Shown: positions 21,136 through 30,400 of the stretch, in pieces | Layout of the letters: every line of letters starts with the position of its first letter | How positions within the stretch are numbered: the first letter of the stretch is position 1 | Assembly (NCBI RefSeq): GCF_024519315.1 | Contig: NZ_JANIIC010000004.1 | Span: forward strand, 62,001-126,000 | DNA: 64,000 nt | Origin: Streptomyces malaysiensis subsp. samsunensis | GTDB taxonomy: Bacteria > Actinomycetota > Actinomycetes > Streptomycetales > Streptomycetaceae | Direction of reading: 5' to 3' | Notes under the pieces: generated by a model | What the model was told of the DNA's origin: nothing | The model's database searches: none | What the model saw: the letters and a program-made list of their open reading frames with translations, nothing else | Made by a program: the position numbers and the translations under genes

Positions 21136-21578
21136 GGGGGGCTTCCGTGCGGGTTCGTTGCTCACTGCTGTATGTCTTCGGCCGGCGCGGCGGGACTGTC
21201 GGGCGGTCCGTGGCCGTGGTGGCGGCCGGTGCGCCGGTACGGCATGAGCGTCGTCCCTTCCGGGCGTGGGCGGTTGCCTGTCCATGGCGTCGGGTGGGGG
21301 CCGTGGACAGGCTCGATCAGGTCATTGGAATGGCACCGGAACACTTGATGCCAGGGCCGTTCGGCCCTGGTCCGTGTCCGGCCGACCCTGCTTGTCCCGG
21401 TGGCCGCCAGGCCCGTGATCTCCCGCATGCCGCTCCTGCCCCCGGGGCTCCAGGGGCGGACAACAGGGCCGACCGGCCCTGGCCCTTCGGCCCCGGAACG
21501 AGAAAGATCTCAGCGTGGAGAGCCGATCCCAGTCGCAAGCGGGCATCGGTACGGAACGCGGAACCAGGGAGCGGTTTG
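21136..21578. promoter_or_regulatory. 443-bp divergent control region with four-base-spaced GGGCC/GGCCC palindromes
   Basis: It lies between the divergent PPOX-like gene and the response-regulator gene. It holds CCAGGGCCGTTCGGCCCTGG (21351-21370; 9-bp perfect arms, 2-nt centre) and two abutting 14-mers, GGGCCGACCGGCCC (21466-21479) and TGGCCCTTCGGCCC (21480-21493). The last pair lies ~85-110 bp before the regulator start, where autoregulation would act. No coding sequence was supported here, although a plus-strand frame stays open across it. Confidence 0.65.
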
Positions 21579-22271
21579 ATGGCGGACAGCGAGCGGCCCG
21601 GCGCGGCCGACCCGATCAGGGTCTTCCTGCTGGACGACCACGAGGTGGTACGGCGCGGTGTGCGCGACCTTCTGGACGACGAGCCGGACATCGATGTGAT
21701 CGGCGAGGCCGGCACGGTGGAACAGGCGCTGGTGCGCGTTCCCGCGTTGCGCCCGCAGGTGGCCGTGCTCGATGTCCGGCTGCCCGACGGCGACGGGGTG
21801 ACCGTGTGCCGGGAGCTCCGATCGCGCATGCCCGAGCTGGCCTGCCTCATGCTGACCTCCTTCGACGACGAGGAGGCCCTGCTCGACTCGATCATGGCCG
21901 GTGCCTCCGGATACGTGCTGAAGCAGATCCAGGGCTCGGACCTGGTGTCCGCCGTACGCACCGTGGCCAAGGGCCAGTCCCTGCTCGACCCCAGCGCCAC
22001 CGCCAAGCTGATGGCCCGGCTTCGCGGCAGCCAGGAGGAGGAGCAGCAGCCCGACGGACTGGCGGGCCTGACCGAGCGGGAGCGGGAGATCGTGGCTCTG
22101 ATCGGTGAGGGGCTCACCAACCGCCAGATCGGCCAGCGGCTCTACCTGGCCGAGAAGACGGTGAAGAACCACATCTCCCGTCTGCTGGCCAAGCTGGGCG
22201 TGGAGCGCCGCATCCAGGCCGCCGTCATCGCCACCCAGGTCCAGGACCGGCAGCGCCAGGAAGGGCGCTGA
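21579..22271 (+). CDS. osdR: NarL/LuxR-family response regulator, OsdR/DevR-like
   Basis: 230 aa. The receiver domain (~13-130) has the acidic pair D19-D20, phosphoacceptor D65 ([13 protein letters not shown]), T93 and K115. The LuxR-type helix-turn-helix (~164-217) reads [20 protein letters not shown] with [14 protein letters not shown]. The start at 21579 follows GGGAG; an in-frame GTG far upstream (21147) is rejected because the region is regulatory. Close family: DevR/DosR of mycobacteria and OsdR of S. coelicolor, which control hypoxia, stress and dormancy genes. The flanking genes (PPOX, flavohaemoprotein, nar, usp, CBS) are the expected targets. No kinase gene is adjacent; the nearest is at 35985-37721. 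Confidence 0.88.
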   Translation: MADSERPGAADPIRVFLLDDHEVVRRGVRDLLDDEPDIDVIGEAGTVEQALVRVPALRPQVAVLDVRLPDGDGVTVCRELRSRMPELACLMLTSFDDEEALLDSIMAGASGYVLKQIQGSDLVSAVRTVAKGQSLLDPSATAKLMARLRGSQEEEQQPDGLAGLTEREREIVALIGEGLTNRQIGQRLYLAEKTVKNHISRLLAKLGVERRIQAAVIATQVQDRQRQEGR

Positions 22272-22330
22272 AACCCCGGCACGCCGGGAGACGCGGCGCT
22301 TCGGGCGGCGTAGGGGGCGAGAGGACCGAC

Positions 22331-22358
22331 GGGCCCTGTGGCCGGGGAAGTTCGGCCC
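22331..22358 (+). promoter_or_regulatory. Two GGGCC-type palindromes before the flavohaemoprotein gene
   Basis: GGGCCCTGTGGCC (22331-22343) and GGGAAGTTCGGCCC (22345-22358) stand side by side ~115-145 bp upstream of hmp. Each keeps the 4-nt spacer between half-sites. Candidate OsdR-type boxes. Confidence 0.5.
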
Positions 22359-22473
22359 TATTCCAGGTGACGGCTTCGGCGGAATGATCGATATGCCCTC
22401 GGATCCGCACCACGGATCCCGGCTGTAACGGTGAACGCCGTCCCCCTACGGGCCCACATCTCAGAGGAGTCCC

Positions 22474-23679
22474 ATGCTTTCGCCTGAGTCGGCCGCTGTC
22501 GTTCGCGCCACCCTGCCCACCGTCGGCGGGGCCCTGGACGAGATCACGGCGCGCTTCTACGGCACCATGTTCGCCGAGCAACCCGAGCTGCTGGACGGGC
22601 TGTTCAACCGAGGTAACCAGGCCAGCGGCGAGCAGCGCCGGGCGCTGGCCGGATCCATCGCGGGCTTCGCCCGGGCCCTGCTGGCCGACCCCGGCGCCCG
22701 GCCGGACGCGCTGCTGTCCCGGATCGCGCACAAGCACGCCACGCTCGGCGTCACCGAGGACCAGTACACGATCGTGCACAAGTACCTGTTCCGCGCGATC
22801 GGCGATGTGCTGGGCGACGCTGTCACGCCCGAGGTGGCGGCCGCCTGGGACGAGGTGTACTGGCTGATGGCCGGTGCCCTCATCGCCCAGGAGGCCCGCC
22901 TCTACCACGAGGCACAGGTGGACCCCCGCGACCCGTGGCGGCGGTGGACCGTGGTGGAGCGGCGCGAGGAAACCCCCGACGTGGTCTCCTTCCTGCTGCG
23001 CCCGGCCGACGACGGCCCGCTGCCCAGGGCGCGCGCCGGACAGTACGTCAGCGTCCGGGCGCTCATGCCCGACGGCATCCACCAGACCCGCCAGTACAGT
23101 CTGTCCAACGCTCCCGGCGACCGTCTGCGGCGTATCACCGTCAAGCGGGTGGCGAGCGTCGCCGACGCCCCGGAGGGCGAAGTTTCCAGCCAGTTGCACC
23201 GCACCGTGGGAGTCGGCGACGAGCTCACCCTGTCGGCCCCGTTCGGAGACGTGGTCCTCGACGACGCGGCCACCCCGCTCGTGCTGGTCTCGGCCGGTAT
23301 CGGCTGCACCCCGATGGTCGGCATGCTCGAACACCTCGCCGCCACCGGTTCGTCCCGGCCGGTGTGGGTCCTGCACGCGGACCGCACCCCGGCCGACCAC
23401 GCTCTGCGCGCCGACACCCGGCGCCTGGTGGGCCAACTGCCGGGCGCGAAGGCGGAGTTCTGGTACGAACAGGACGCGGCGGCGGAGCCCGGCTCCCGGA
23501 CGGGCCTGATGGACCCCGACGACCTTGACCTGCCCGCCGACGCCGACGTCTATCTGTGCGGCGCGCTCCCCTTCATGCGCGCCGTCCGCACCCGGCTGCT
23601 CCGGGCCGGTGTTCCGGCACGCCGCATCCGCTACGAGGTCTTCGGCCCCGATCTGTGGCTGGCTCACCCCGAGGGCTGA
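22474..23679 (+). CDS. hmp: Flavohaemoprotein (nitric oxide dioxygenase)
   Basis: 401 aa. The N-terminal globin (~1-140) has the proximal haem His in HKHATLGV. A ferredoxin-NADP-reductase-like half follows: FAD-binding barrel with RQYSLSN (~residue 205) and an NAD domain with SAGIGCTPMVGML (~270-285), ending YEVFGPDLWL as in Hmp proteins. It oxidises NO to nitrate using O2 and NAD(P)H in the cytoplasm. Sitting next to a nitrate reductase operon, it would remove NO that arises from nitrite. AGAGGAG lies 6 nt before the ATG. The gene ends at a strong hairpin shared with the convergent nar operon. Confidence 0.95.
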   Translation: MLSPESAAVVRATLPTVGGALDEITARFYGTMFAEQPELLDGLFNRGNQASGEQRRALAGSIAGFARALLADPGARPDALLSRIAHKHATLGVTEDQYTIVHKYLFRAIGDVLGDAVTPEVAAAWDEVYWLMAGALIAQEARLYHEAQVDPRDPWRRWTVVERREETPDVVSFLLRPADDGPLPRARAGQYVSVRALMPDGIHQTRQYSLSNAPGDRLRRITVKRVASVADAPEGEVSSQLHRTVGVGDELTLSAPFGDVVLDDAATPLVLVSAGIGCTPMVGMLEHLAATGSSRPVWVLHADRTPADHALRADTRRLVGQLPGAKAEFWYEQDAAAEPGSRTGLMDPDDLDLPADADVYLCGALPFMRAVRTRLLRAGVPARRIRYEVFGPDLWLAHPEG

Positions 23680-23714
23680 TACCCCGCTCCACACCTGACG
23701 TCAGATGAGCACGC

Positions 23715-23740
23715 TCAGCCCCGGCCGACGCCGGGGCTGA
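23715..23740. terminator. Bidirectional hairpin terminator
   Basis: TCAGCCCCGGC (23715-23725), a 4-nt loop, then GCCGGGGCTGA (23730-23740): a perfect 11-bp stem between the convergent hmp gene and the end of the nar operon. Confidence 0.8.
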
Positions 23741-23764
23741 TTGCGCTCGCTTCCCGGTGCCGGG

Positions 23765-24373
23765 TCATGGCAACAGGCTGCTCCCGTACTCCCGGAACTG
23801 GGTCAGGGCGAGGACGGCGATCACTCCGTACCAGGCGGCGAGGAGTATCCAGTGGGTCTCCAGCACCAGGGCGAGGACGCTCCGGCCGGCCGCCGGTAGG
23901 GGGATGACGCCATGTCTGAGATTGCGCAGTGTGACGTACCAGAACAGGGCGATGGTGACGGCCCAGACCACGGCGCAGTACGGGCAGAGCCGGCCCAGGA
24001 CGAAGAGGGACTGATAGATCAGCCAGTGCACGAACACCACGCCCGCCAGCGCGCCGGTGTTCAGCGCGAGCCACAGTGCCCGGTGCAGACGCGCTCCGCC
24101 GAGCACGGCCAGGCCCAGGCCGGCGATCGCGGCGAAGGCGCCGAGCCCCAGCAGCATGTTGGGGAAGCCGAACACGCTGCCCTCGGGACTGGACATGACG
24201 CTGCCGCAGCTGACGATCGGGCTGATGTCGCACGGCGGCCGGTAGGCCGGGTCCTTCAGCAGCCGCCAGTCGTCCACCGTGAGCTGGAAGGAGGCGAGCC
24301 AGCCGATGGCCCCGGTCAGGGCCAGCAGCCGGCCGATACGCCGATCCGGCCGTACCGGGCGGGGCCGCCTCAT
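23765..24373 (-). CDS. Vitamin K epoxide reductase (VKOR) family membrane protein
   Basis: 202 aa with about five membrane helices. The VKOR signature is complete: a loop Cys pair (CDISPIVSCGSV, ~residues 49 and 57), a conserved Ser/Asn-rich segment (GFPNMLLGL) and the redox-active CPYC (~130-133) at the start of a helix. VKOR homologues pass electrons from exported disulphide partners to quinone. There is no fused thioredoxin domain. Its ATG overlaps the narI stop by 4 nt, so it is the fifth gene of the nar operon; this pairing is unusual, and its job there is unknown. Confidence 0.9.
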   Translation of the reverse strand: MRRPRPVRPDRRIGRLLALTGAIGWLASFQLTVDDWRLLKDPAYRPPCDISPIVSCGSVMSSPEGSVFGFPNMLLGLGAFAAIAGLGLAVLGGARLHRALWLALNTGALAGVVFVHWLIYQSLFVLGRLCPYCAVVWAVTIALFWYVTLRNLRHGVIPLPAAGRSVLALVLETHWILLAAWYGVIAVLALTQFREYGSSLLP

Positions 24374-25134
24374 GCGGCGCGCCGGGGACGCGGCTCGGGG
24401 GTCGGCACCTCATGCGTCACGGGCGCCGGGGTGGCCGCGCGCCGCCGGTAGACCAGATACGGCCGAGCGAGGTAGCCGATCGGGGCGCTCCACACATGGA
24501 CCAGCCGGGTGAACGGCCAGGCCGCGAAGAGCAGACAGGCGCTCAGGGCGTGCAGCTGGAACAGCAGGGGCGCCCCGGTGATCGCCTCCGGACGGGGGCT
24601 GAGGGCGAAGATGCCCCGGAACCAGACCGAGACGGTGGCGCGGTAGTCGTAACCGCCGCCGAACACGTTCTCCACGGCGGTGGCGCTGATGCCCAGCAGG
24701 ACCGTGATGGACAGCAGCGGGAACAGCAGTTTGTCGCTGGGATCGGTGGTGAGCCGGATCCGGCGGGTCAGCAGCCGGCGGGCGCACAGCATGCCCAGGC
24801 CGGTGACCATGGCGACCCCGGCGACGGACCCGAGCGCGACCGCCGTGGTGTGGTAGGCGTGCTCGCCGATCCCCGCGGCTTCGGTCCAGGAGGCGGGCAC
24901 CGCCAGGCCGATCACATGTCCGGCGATCACCGCGAACGCGCCGAGGTGGAACAGCGGGCTGCCCCACCGCAGCCAGCGGTGTTCCAGGAGCTGGGTGGTG
25001 CGGGAGGTCCAGCCGAACTGGTCCTGGCGGTAGCGCCAGACATGCCCGACGGCGAACACGGCGAGGCAGATGTAGGGGAAGGCGACCCACAGCAGCAGGC
25101 CGGCGCCGCCGGTGGCGGCCGCGATCGGGTTCAT
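24370..25134 (-). CDS. narI: Respiratory nitrate reductase gamma subunit NarI
   Basis: 254 aa, five membrane helices, cytochrome b subunit that takes electrons from menaquinol and passes them to NarH. Haem-ligand His residues are visible in AVGHVWRYR (~31), SPLFHLGAFAVIAGHVIG (~62 and 71) and FQLHALSACLLFAAWPFTRLVH (helix 5, His pair). It overlaps narJ upstream and the VKOR gene downstream by 4 nt each. The C-terminal tail is rich in Pro and Arg and longer than the conserved core. Confidence 0.95.
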   Translation of the reverse strand: MNPIAAATGGAGLLLWVAFPYICLAVFAVGHVWRYRQDQFGWTSRTTQLLEHRWLRWGSPLFHLGAFAVIAGHVIGLAVPASWTEAAGIGEHAYHTTAVALGSVAGVAMVTGLGMLCARRLLTRRIRLTTDPSDKLLFPLLSITVLLGISATAVENVFGGGYDYRATVSVWFRGIFALSPRPEAITGAPLLFQLHALSACLLFAAWPFTRLVHVWSAPIGYLARPYLVYRRRAATPAPVTHEVPTPEPRPRRAA

Positions 25135-25901
25135 CGAGGACCTTCCGAACGGTAGGTGGGCGGGGCGGGCGGCGGCGGTACGAAGGCGTCGGGCGGGGCG
25201 AACTCCCCGTGCGCGTAGGGGCCGTAGGGATCGAGCCCGACCTCCTCGTTCGGCGGACCCTCGGCCGCCAGCTTCGCCACCGCCGCCTTGTCGGCCTCCG
25301 TCGGCGGCGGCAGAAGGGTGAGCAGCGCGGCCAGGATGTGCCGGTACGGGGAGTCGGAGTCGGCCAGGGCCCGGTGGATCAGCTCCAGGCCGCGCCGGTG
25401 CCGGCGCAGCGGCGCCTCGCCCGCGCCGCCGCCGGCCAGCGCGGCGAACTCCAGGACGACCGGCAGGTGGTCGGGCAGTTCACCGCCGTGGATGTCCCAT
25501 CCCGTGGCGCGGTACTGCCGGCTCAGCGCGAGCAGGGCCATGCCGCGGCGGCGGGTGTCGCCGTGCAGGTAGTAGGTGAGGTAGAGGCCGCTCCTGCGGC
25601 GCAGGTCGAACATCTCGACGTAGTGCCGCTCCAGCGCTTCCGGCTCCTGACCGGCGAACCACGCGGTGAAGTCGGCCAGGTGCCGGGCGGCGGGCCCGGC
25701 CGGCAGCGCGTCGACGGTGGTCGTCAACACCGGCCGGGCGGCGGTGAGTTCGGCGTCCGGGTACTGGAGCAGCAGCGAGCACAGCCGCAGCAGCAGGGCG
25801 CGTGCCCCGGCCTCCTCGGGGGTGAGCCTGGCCGGGCGGCGTACGGCCGCGCGGACGCGGGTGCGGACCATGGCGGGGATCGTCGCGGGCTGCGGGCTCA
25901 T
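25131..25901 (-). CDS. narJ: Nitrate reductase assembly chaperone NarJ
   Basis: 256 aa, TorD/NarJ chaperone family. The core (~25-200) holds LLLRLCSLLLQYPD, the hallmark HYVEMFDLRRRSGLYLTYY and GDTRRRGMALLAL. It assists molybdenum-cofactor insertion into NarG before the complex docks to NarI. The Pro-rich C-terminus (PPPPAPPTY) is an extension seen in actinobacterial members. Translationally coupled to narH and narI by 4-nt overlaps. Confidence 0.95.
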   Translation of the reverse strand: MSPQPATIPAMVRTRVRAAVRRPARLTPEEAGARALLLRLCSLLLQYPDAELTAARPVLTTTVDALPAGPAARHLADFTAWFAGQEPEALERHYVEMFDLRRRSGLYLTYYLHGDTRRRGMALLALSRQYRATGWDIHGGELPDHLPVVLEFAALAGGGAGEAPLRRHRRGLELIHRALADSDSPYRHILAALLTLLPPPTEADKAAVAKLAAEGPPNEEVGLDPYGPYAHGEFAPPDAFVPPPPAPPTYRSEGPR

Positions 25902-27430
25902 GCGCGGCCTCCGGGCGTGTGGCGTCGCAGGGTGGGGAGGCCGAGCATCACTCGCCGGCCACCGGCAGCCGCCGGTTCGCCGGAGGTCTCGACCGGGCAG
26001 CGGTTCTCCATCGCGGTCAGCGCGGCGGCGTCCTCCTTGTGGGCGGCCGGGACGACGTACCGGTCCTCGTACTTGGCGACGGCGAGCAGCCGGTGCAGGT
26101 CCTCGGCCTCACCGGCGGTGAGGCCGACGGCCTCGAGCCCCGCCTCGTCGCCCGCTTCGCCGAGGGTGCGTTCACGCATGTGGGAGCGGAGCGCGGTGAG
26201 CTTCATCAGCACTCCGGCGACCAGGTCGGTGTCCCCGGCGGTGAACAGGTTCGCGAGGTACTCCAGCGGGATGCGCAGCCGGGCGACGGCGGCGAACACA
26301 TGGTCCGGATCGTCCTGGTCCCCGCCCGCCGCGCCCACGGCGTCCAGGACGGGGGAGAGCGGCGGCACGTACCAGACCATGGGCAGGGTGCGGTACTCCG
26401 GGTGCAGCGGCAGCGCTATCCGGTACGTGGCGATGAGGGCGTACACCGGGGAGCGGCGGGCCGCCTCCAGCCAGTCCTCCGGGATGCCGGAGGCGCGCGC
26501 GGCCGCGATCACCCCGGGGTCGCTCGGGTCGAGAAGGACGTCGCGCTGGGCGTCCAGCAGATCCTTCTCGTCTTCGGTCGCCGCGGCCTGACCGACACGG
26601 TCGGCGTCGTACAGCAGCAGCCCGAGGTAGCGCAGCCGGCCGACGCAGGTCTCGGAGCAGACGGTGGGCTGGCCGGCCTCGATGCGCGGGAAGCAGAAGG
26701 TGCACTTCTCGGCCTTGCCGGTGGCGTGGTTGACGTACACCTTCTTGTACGGGCACGCCGTCACGCACATCCGCCAGCCGCGGCAGCGGTCCTGGTCGAC
26801 CAGGACGATGCCGTCCTCGACGCGCTTGTACATCGCGCCGGACGGACAGGCGGCGATGCAGGCCGGGTTGAGGCAGTGCTCGCACAGGCGGGGCAGGTGG
26901 AAGAGGAAGGTCTGCTCGAACTCGAACCTCACCTTCTCCGCCAGCTCACCCCCGAGGTTGGGGTCGCCACCCGCGTGCTCGGGCGCTCCGCCGAGGCCGT
27001 CCTCCCAGTTGGCGCCCCAGGTGATGGCGGTGGGCCTGCCGGTGAGCACCGAGCGGGGGCGGGCGACCGGGATGTCGTCTCCGGCCGGGGCGCCGACGAG
27101 GTTGTCGTAGTCGTAGGTGACCGGCTCGTAGTAGTCCTCGATACCGGGCAGGTCCGGGTTGGAGAAGAGCGACAGCAGCCGTTTGACCCGGCCCCCGGAG
27201 CGCAGCACGAGGCGCCCGCGCTTGTCGAGCGTCCAGCCGCCCTTCCACTGCCGCTGGTCCTCGTAGCGGCGCGGGTAGCCGACGCCGGGCTTGGTCTCGA
27301 CGTTGTTGAACCAGGCGTACTCGACCCCGGTGCGGTTGGTCCACGTCTGCTTGCAGGTGACCGAGCAGGTGTGGCAGCCGATGCACTTGTCGAGGTTCAT
27401 CACCATCGCCACGTGTGCCATGATGCGCAT
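25898..27430 (-). CDS. narH: Respiratory nitrate reductase beta subunit NarH
   Basis: 510 aa from the ATG at 27430 (GTGGAG 7 nt upstream). It carries four iron-sulphur clusters: CIGCHTCSVTCK, CEHCLNPACIAACP, CRGWRMCVTACP and CTFCFPRIEAGQPTVCSETC. Trp in CRGW replaces a Cys, the usual NarH mark of the [3Fe-4S] centre. It relays electrons from NarI haems to NarG on the cytoplasmic side. Only 1 nt separates it from the narG stop, and it overlaps narJ by 4 nt. Confidence 0.97.
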   Translation of the reverse strand: MRIMAHVAMVMNLDKCIGCHTCSVTCKQTWTNRTGVEYAWFNNVETKPGVGYPRRYEDQRQWKGGWTLDKRGRLVLRSGGRVKRLLSLFSNPDLPGIEDYYEPVTYDYDNLVGAPAGDDIPVARPRSVLTGRPTAITWGANWEDGLGGAPEHAGGDPNLGGELAEKVRFEFEQTFLFHLPRLCEHCLNPACIAACPSGAMYKRVEDGIVLVDQDRCRGWRMCVTACPYKKVYVNHATGKAEKCTFCFPRIEAGQPTVCSETCVGRLRYLGLLLYDADRVGQAAATEDEKDLLDAQRDVLLDPSDPGVIAAARASGIPEDWLEAARRSPVYALIATYRIALPLHPEYRTLPMVWYVPPLSPVLDAVGAAGGDQDDPDHVFAAVARLRIPLEYLANLFTAGDTDLVAGVLMKLTALRSHMRERTLGEAGDEAGLEAVGLTAGEAEDLHRLLAVAKYEDRYVVPAAHKEDAAALTAMENRCPVETSGEPAAAGGRRVMLGLPTLRRHTPGGRA

Positions 27431-27431
27431 C

Positions 27432-30400
27432 TCAGTACTCCACTCGCCGGACACGGCGGCGGATGACGGTGACCTCGTCGCGCTGGTTGCCGGTCGGACC
27501 GTAGTAGTTGAAGGCGTAGGTGAACTGCGCGTAGCCGCCCGCGAGATGGGTGGGCTTGAGCAGCAGCCTGGTCAGTGAGTTGTGGATGCCGCCCCGTTTG
27601 CCGCTGACCTCGGCCTTCGGCACGTTCACGGTGCGGTCCTGGGCGTGGTACATGTACACGGTGCCCTCGGGCATACGGTGTGTGACCACGGCCCGCGCGG
27701 CGACGACGCCGTTGCGGTTGTACGCCTCGATCCACTCGTTGTCCGTCACGCCGATCTTCTCCGCGTCGGCGGTGGACATCCAGATCACCGGGCCGCCGCG
27801 GGACAGGGCGAGCATGTGCTTGTTGTCCTGGTAGTTCGAATGGATGGACCACTTGGAGTGCGGGGTGAGGTAGCGGACCGTGACCTCGGCCCCTCCCTCG
27901 TGGAGGTGTTCGTCGCCGTAGTGCCGCGACGCGTTCAACGGCGGCCGGTACACCGGCAGTTGTTCCCCGAGTTCGGACACCCAGGAGTGCTGGAGGAAGA
28001 AGTGCTGACGGCCGGTGAGGGTGTGCCAGGGCTTCTTGTGCTCGGTATTGATGACGAAGGGTGAGTAGCGCCGGCCGCCGGTCTCCGAGCCCGACCACTC
28101 GTAGGAGGTCAGCACGGCGCGCGGCTGGGTGCGGGTGTCGGCGAAGGTGATCCGCTCGGCCTCACGTTCGGAGGCGAGCCCGCTGAGCCCCTCGCTGCCG
28201 GTCTGCCGCTCCAGCTCCCGGAAACCCTCCGTGGCCAGGCGGCCGTTGGTGGTGCCGGACAGGGCGAGGATCGCCTCGCACATATCGGAGGCGGTGGCAA
28301 GCGAAGGCCGTCCGGCGGCGATCCCGTCCCGTACGGTCCCACAGCGGTGCCGCAGCTCGTCCAGCTCCTGATCCGGATGGACGGTGATGCCCTTGGTGGT
28401 GGTGCCCAGGGTGTCGAGCAGCGGGCCGACGGAGCGCATCTTCTGCGCGGTCGTGGCGTAGTCACGTTCGATGACCACCAGCTTCGGCATGGTCAGCCCC
28501 GGCACCGGCGCGCATTCGCCCGCCTTCCAGTCCCGTACCGCCCCGCCGGGCTGGGCGAGTTCATCGGGGGTGTCGTGCTGGAGCGGCACGGCGAGGACGT
28601 CGGTGCGGGTGCCGAGGTGCTCGGCGGCCAGTTCGCTGAAGCGGTCGGCGATGGCCAGAAACGTTTCGTAGTCGGTGCGGGCCTGCCACGGCGGGGCGAT
28701 GGCGGGGGTGAAGGCGTGCACGAAGGGGTGCATGTCCGTACTGGACAGGTCGTCCTTCTCGTACCAGGTCGCGGCGGGCAGGACCACATCGGCGAGCAGC
28801 CCGGTGGAGGTCATCCGGAAGTCGATGGTGACCAGCAGGTCCAGCTTGCCCTCGGGGGCCTCCTCCCGCCACACCACCTCCTCCGGGCGACCCTCGGACG
28901 GGGTCTGCTCGGAGCGGATCGCCGCGTCCGTGCCGAGCAGGTGGCGCAGGAAGTACTCGTTGCCCTTGCCCGAGGAGCCGAGCAGATTCGCCCGCCACAC
29001 CGTCAGGACACGGGGGAAGTTGGCGGGGTCGTCGGGGTCCTCGGCGGCGAACCGCAACCTGCCGGACCTCAGCTCGTCCACGATGTGCTCGGCGACCGGC
29101 CGGCCCGCCCGTGCCGCCTCGTCCGCCAGGTCCAGGGGGTTGCGGTTGAAACCGGGGTGACCGGGCGTCCAGCCCCGCCGCACGGCCTGGGCCAGACAGT
29201 CGGCGAACCCCTTGCCCGCGAACCGCCCGTCCCCGAGCGGGGAGGCCAGTTCCCCGGGCCCGAACGCCTCGTACCGCCACTGGTCGGAATTCAGGTACCA
29301 GTACGATGTGCCGGCCATGTGCCGCGTGGGCCGCTGCCAGTCGAAGGCGAAGGCCAGGTGCTGGAGCCCGGTGAGCGGGCGGATCTTCTCCTGGCCGACG
29401 TAGTGCGCCCAGCCGCCGCCGTTGACGCCCTGGCAGCCGGTCATGGTCACCAGCGCCAGGAACGCGCGGTACATCGTGTCGGAGTGGAACCAGTGATTGG
29501 TACCGGCGCCGAGGACGATCATCGAACGGCCGCGGGTGCGCTCGGCGTTGCGGGCGAACTCGCGGGCGATCCGGGCCGCCTGCCCGGCCGGCACCGACGT
29601 GATCGCCTCCTGCCAGGCCGGGGTGGCGGGCTCCGACGCGTCGTCGTACGAGGCCGGCCAGCGGCCAGGCAGCCCCGGCCGCTCCACCCCGTACTGCGCG
29701 AGCATCAGGTCGAAGACCGTGGTGACCAGACGCCCGCGGAGCCGCCGCACGGGCACCCCGCGCACCATGACCGAGCCGCCCTCGGTACTGCCCTCGTCGA
29801 ACCGGGGCAGGGCCACGGCCACGGTGTCCTCCGCGCCGTCGAGCAGACTCAGCGCGGGCACGGTGTCGCCCAGGTCGAGGTTCCAGCGGCCCGGCTCGGC
29901 CTTTCCCCAGCGGAAGCCGAGCGAGCCGTTCGGCACGACCGGTTCGCCGGTCACCGCGTCGAGGAGCACGGTCTTGGACTCGGCGTGTTCCGTGTCATGC
30001 CCGAGGTCGGCGGCGGTCAGGAACCCGTCCGGTACGAGACCGCGCTCGTGCTCGCGCAGGGTCACCAGGAACGGCGCGTCCGTGTACGTCCTCAAGTAGT
30101 CCTGGAAGTACGGCACCGCGCGGTCGACGAGGAATTCGCGCAGGATCACATGCCCCATGGCCATCGCCAGCGCCCCGTCCGTGCCGGGGTGCGGGGCGAG
30201 CCACTCGTCGGCGTGTTTGACGTTGTCGGCGTAGTCCGGGCTGACCGCGACGACCTTGGTGCCGTTGTAGCGGGTCTCGGTCAGGAAGTGGGCGTCGGGC
30301 GTGCGGGTCACGGGGATGTTGGAGCCCCACATCACCAGATAGCCCGCGTTCCACCAGTCCGCCGCCTCGGGGACGTCGGTCTGGTCGCCGAAGACCTGTG

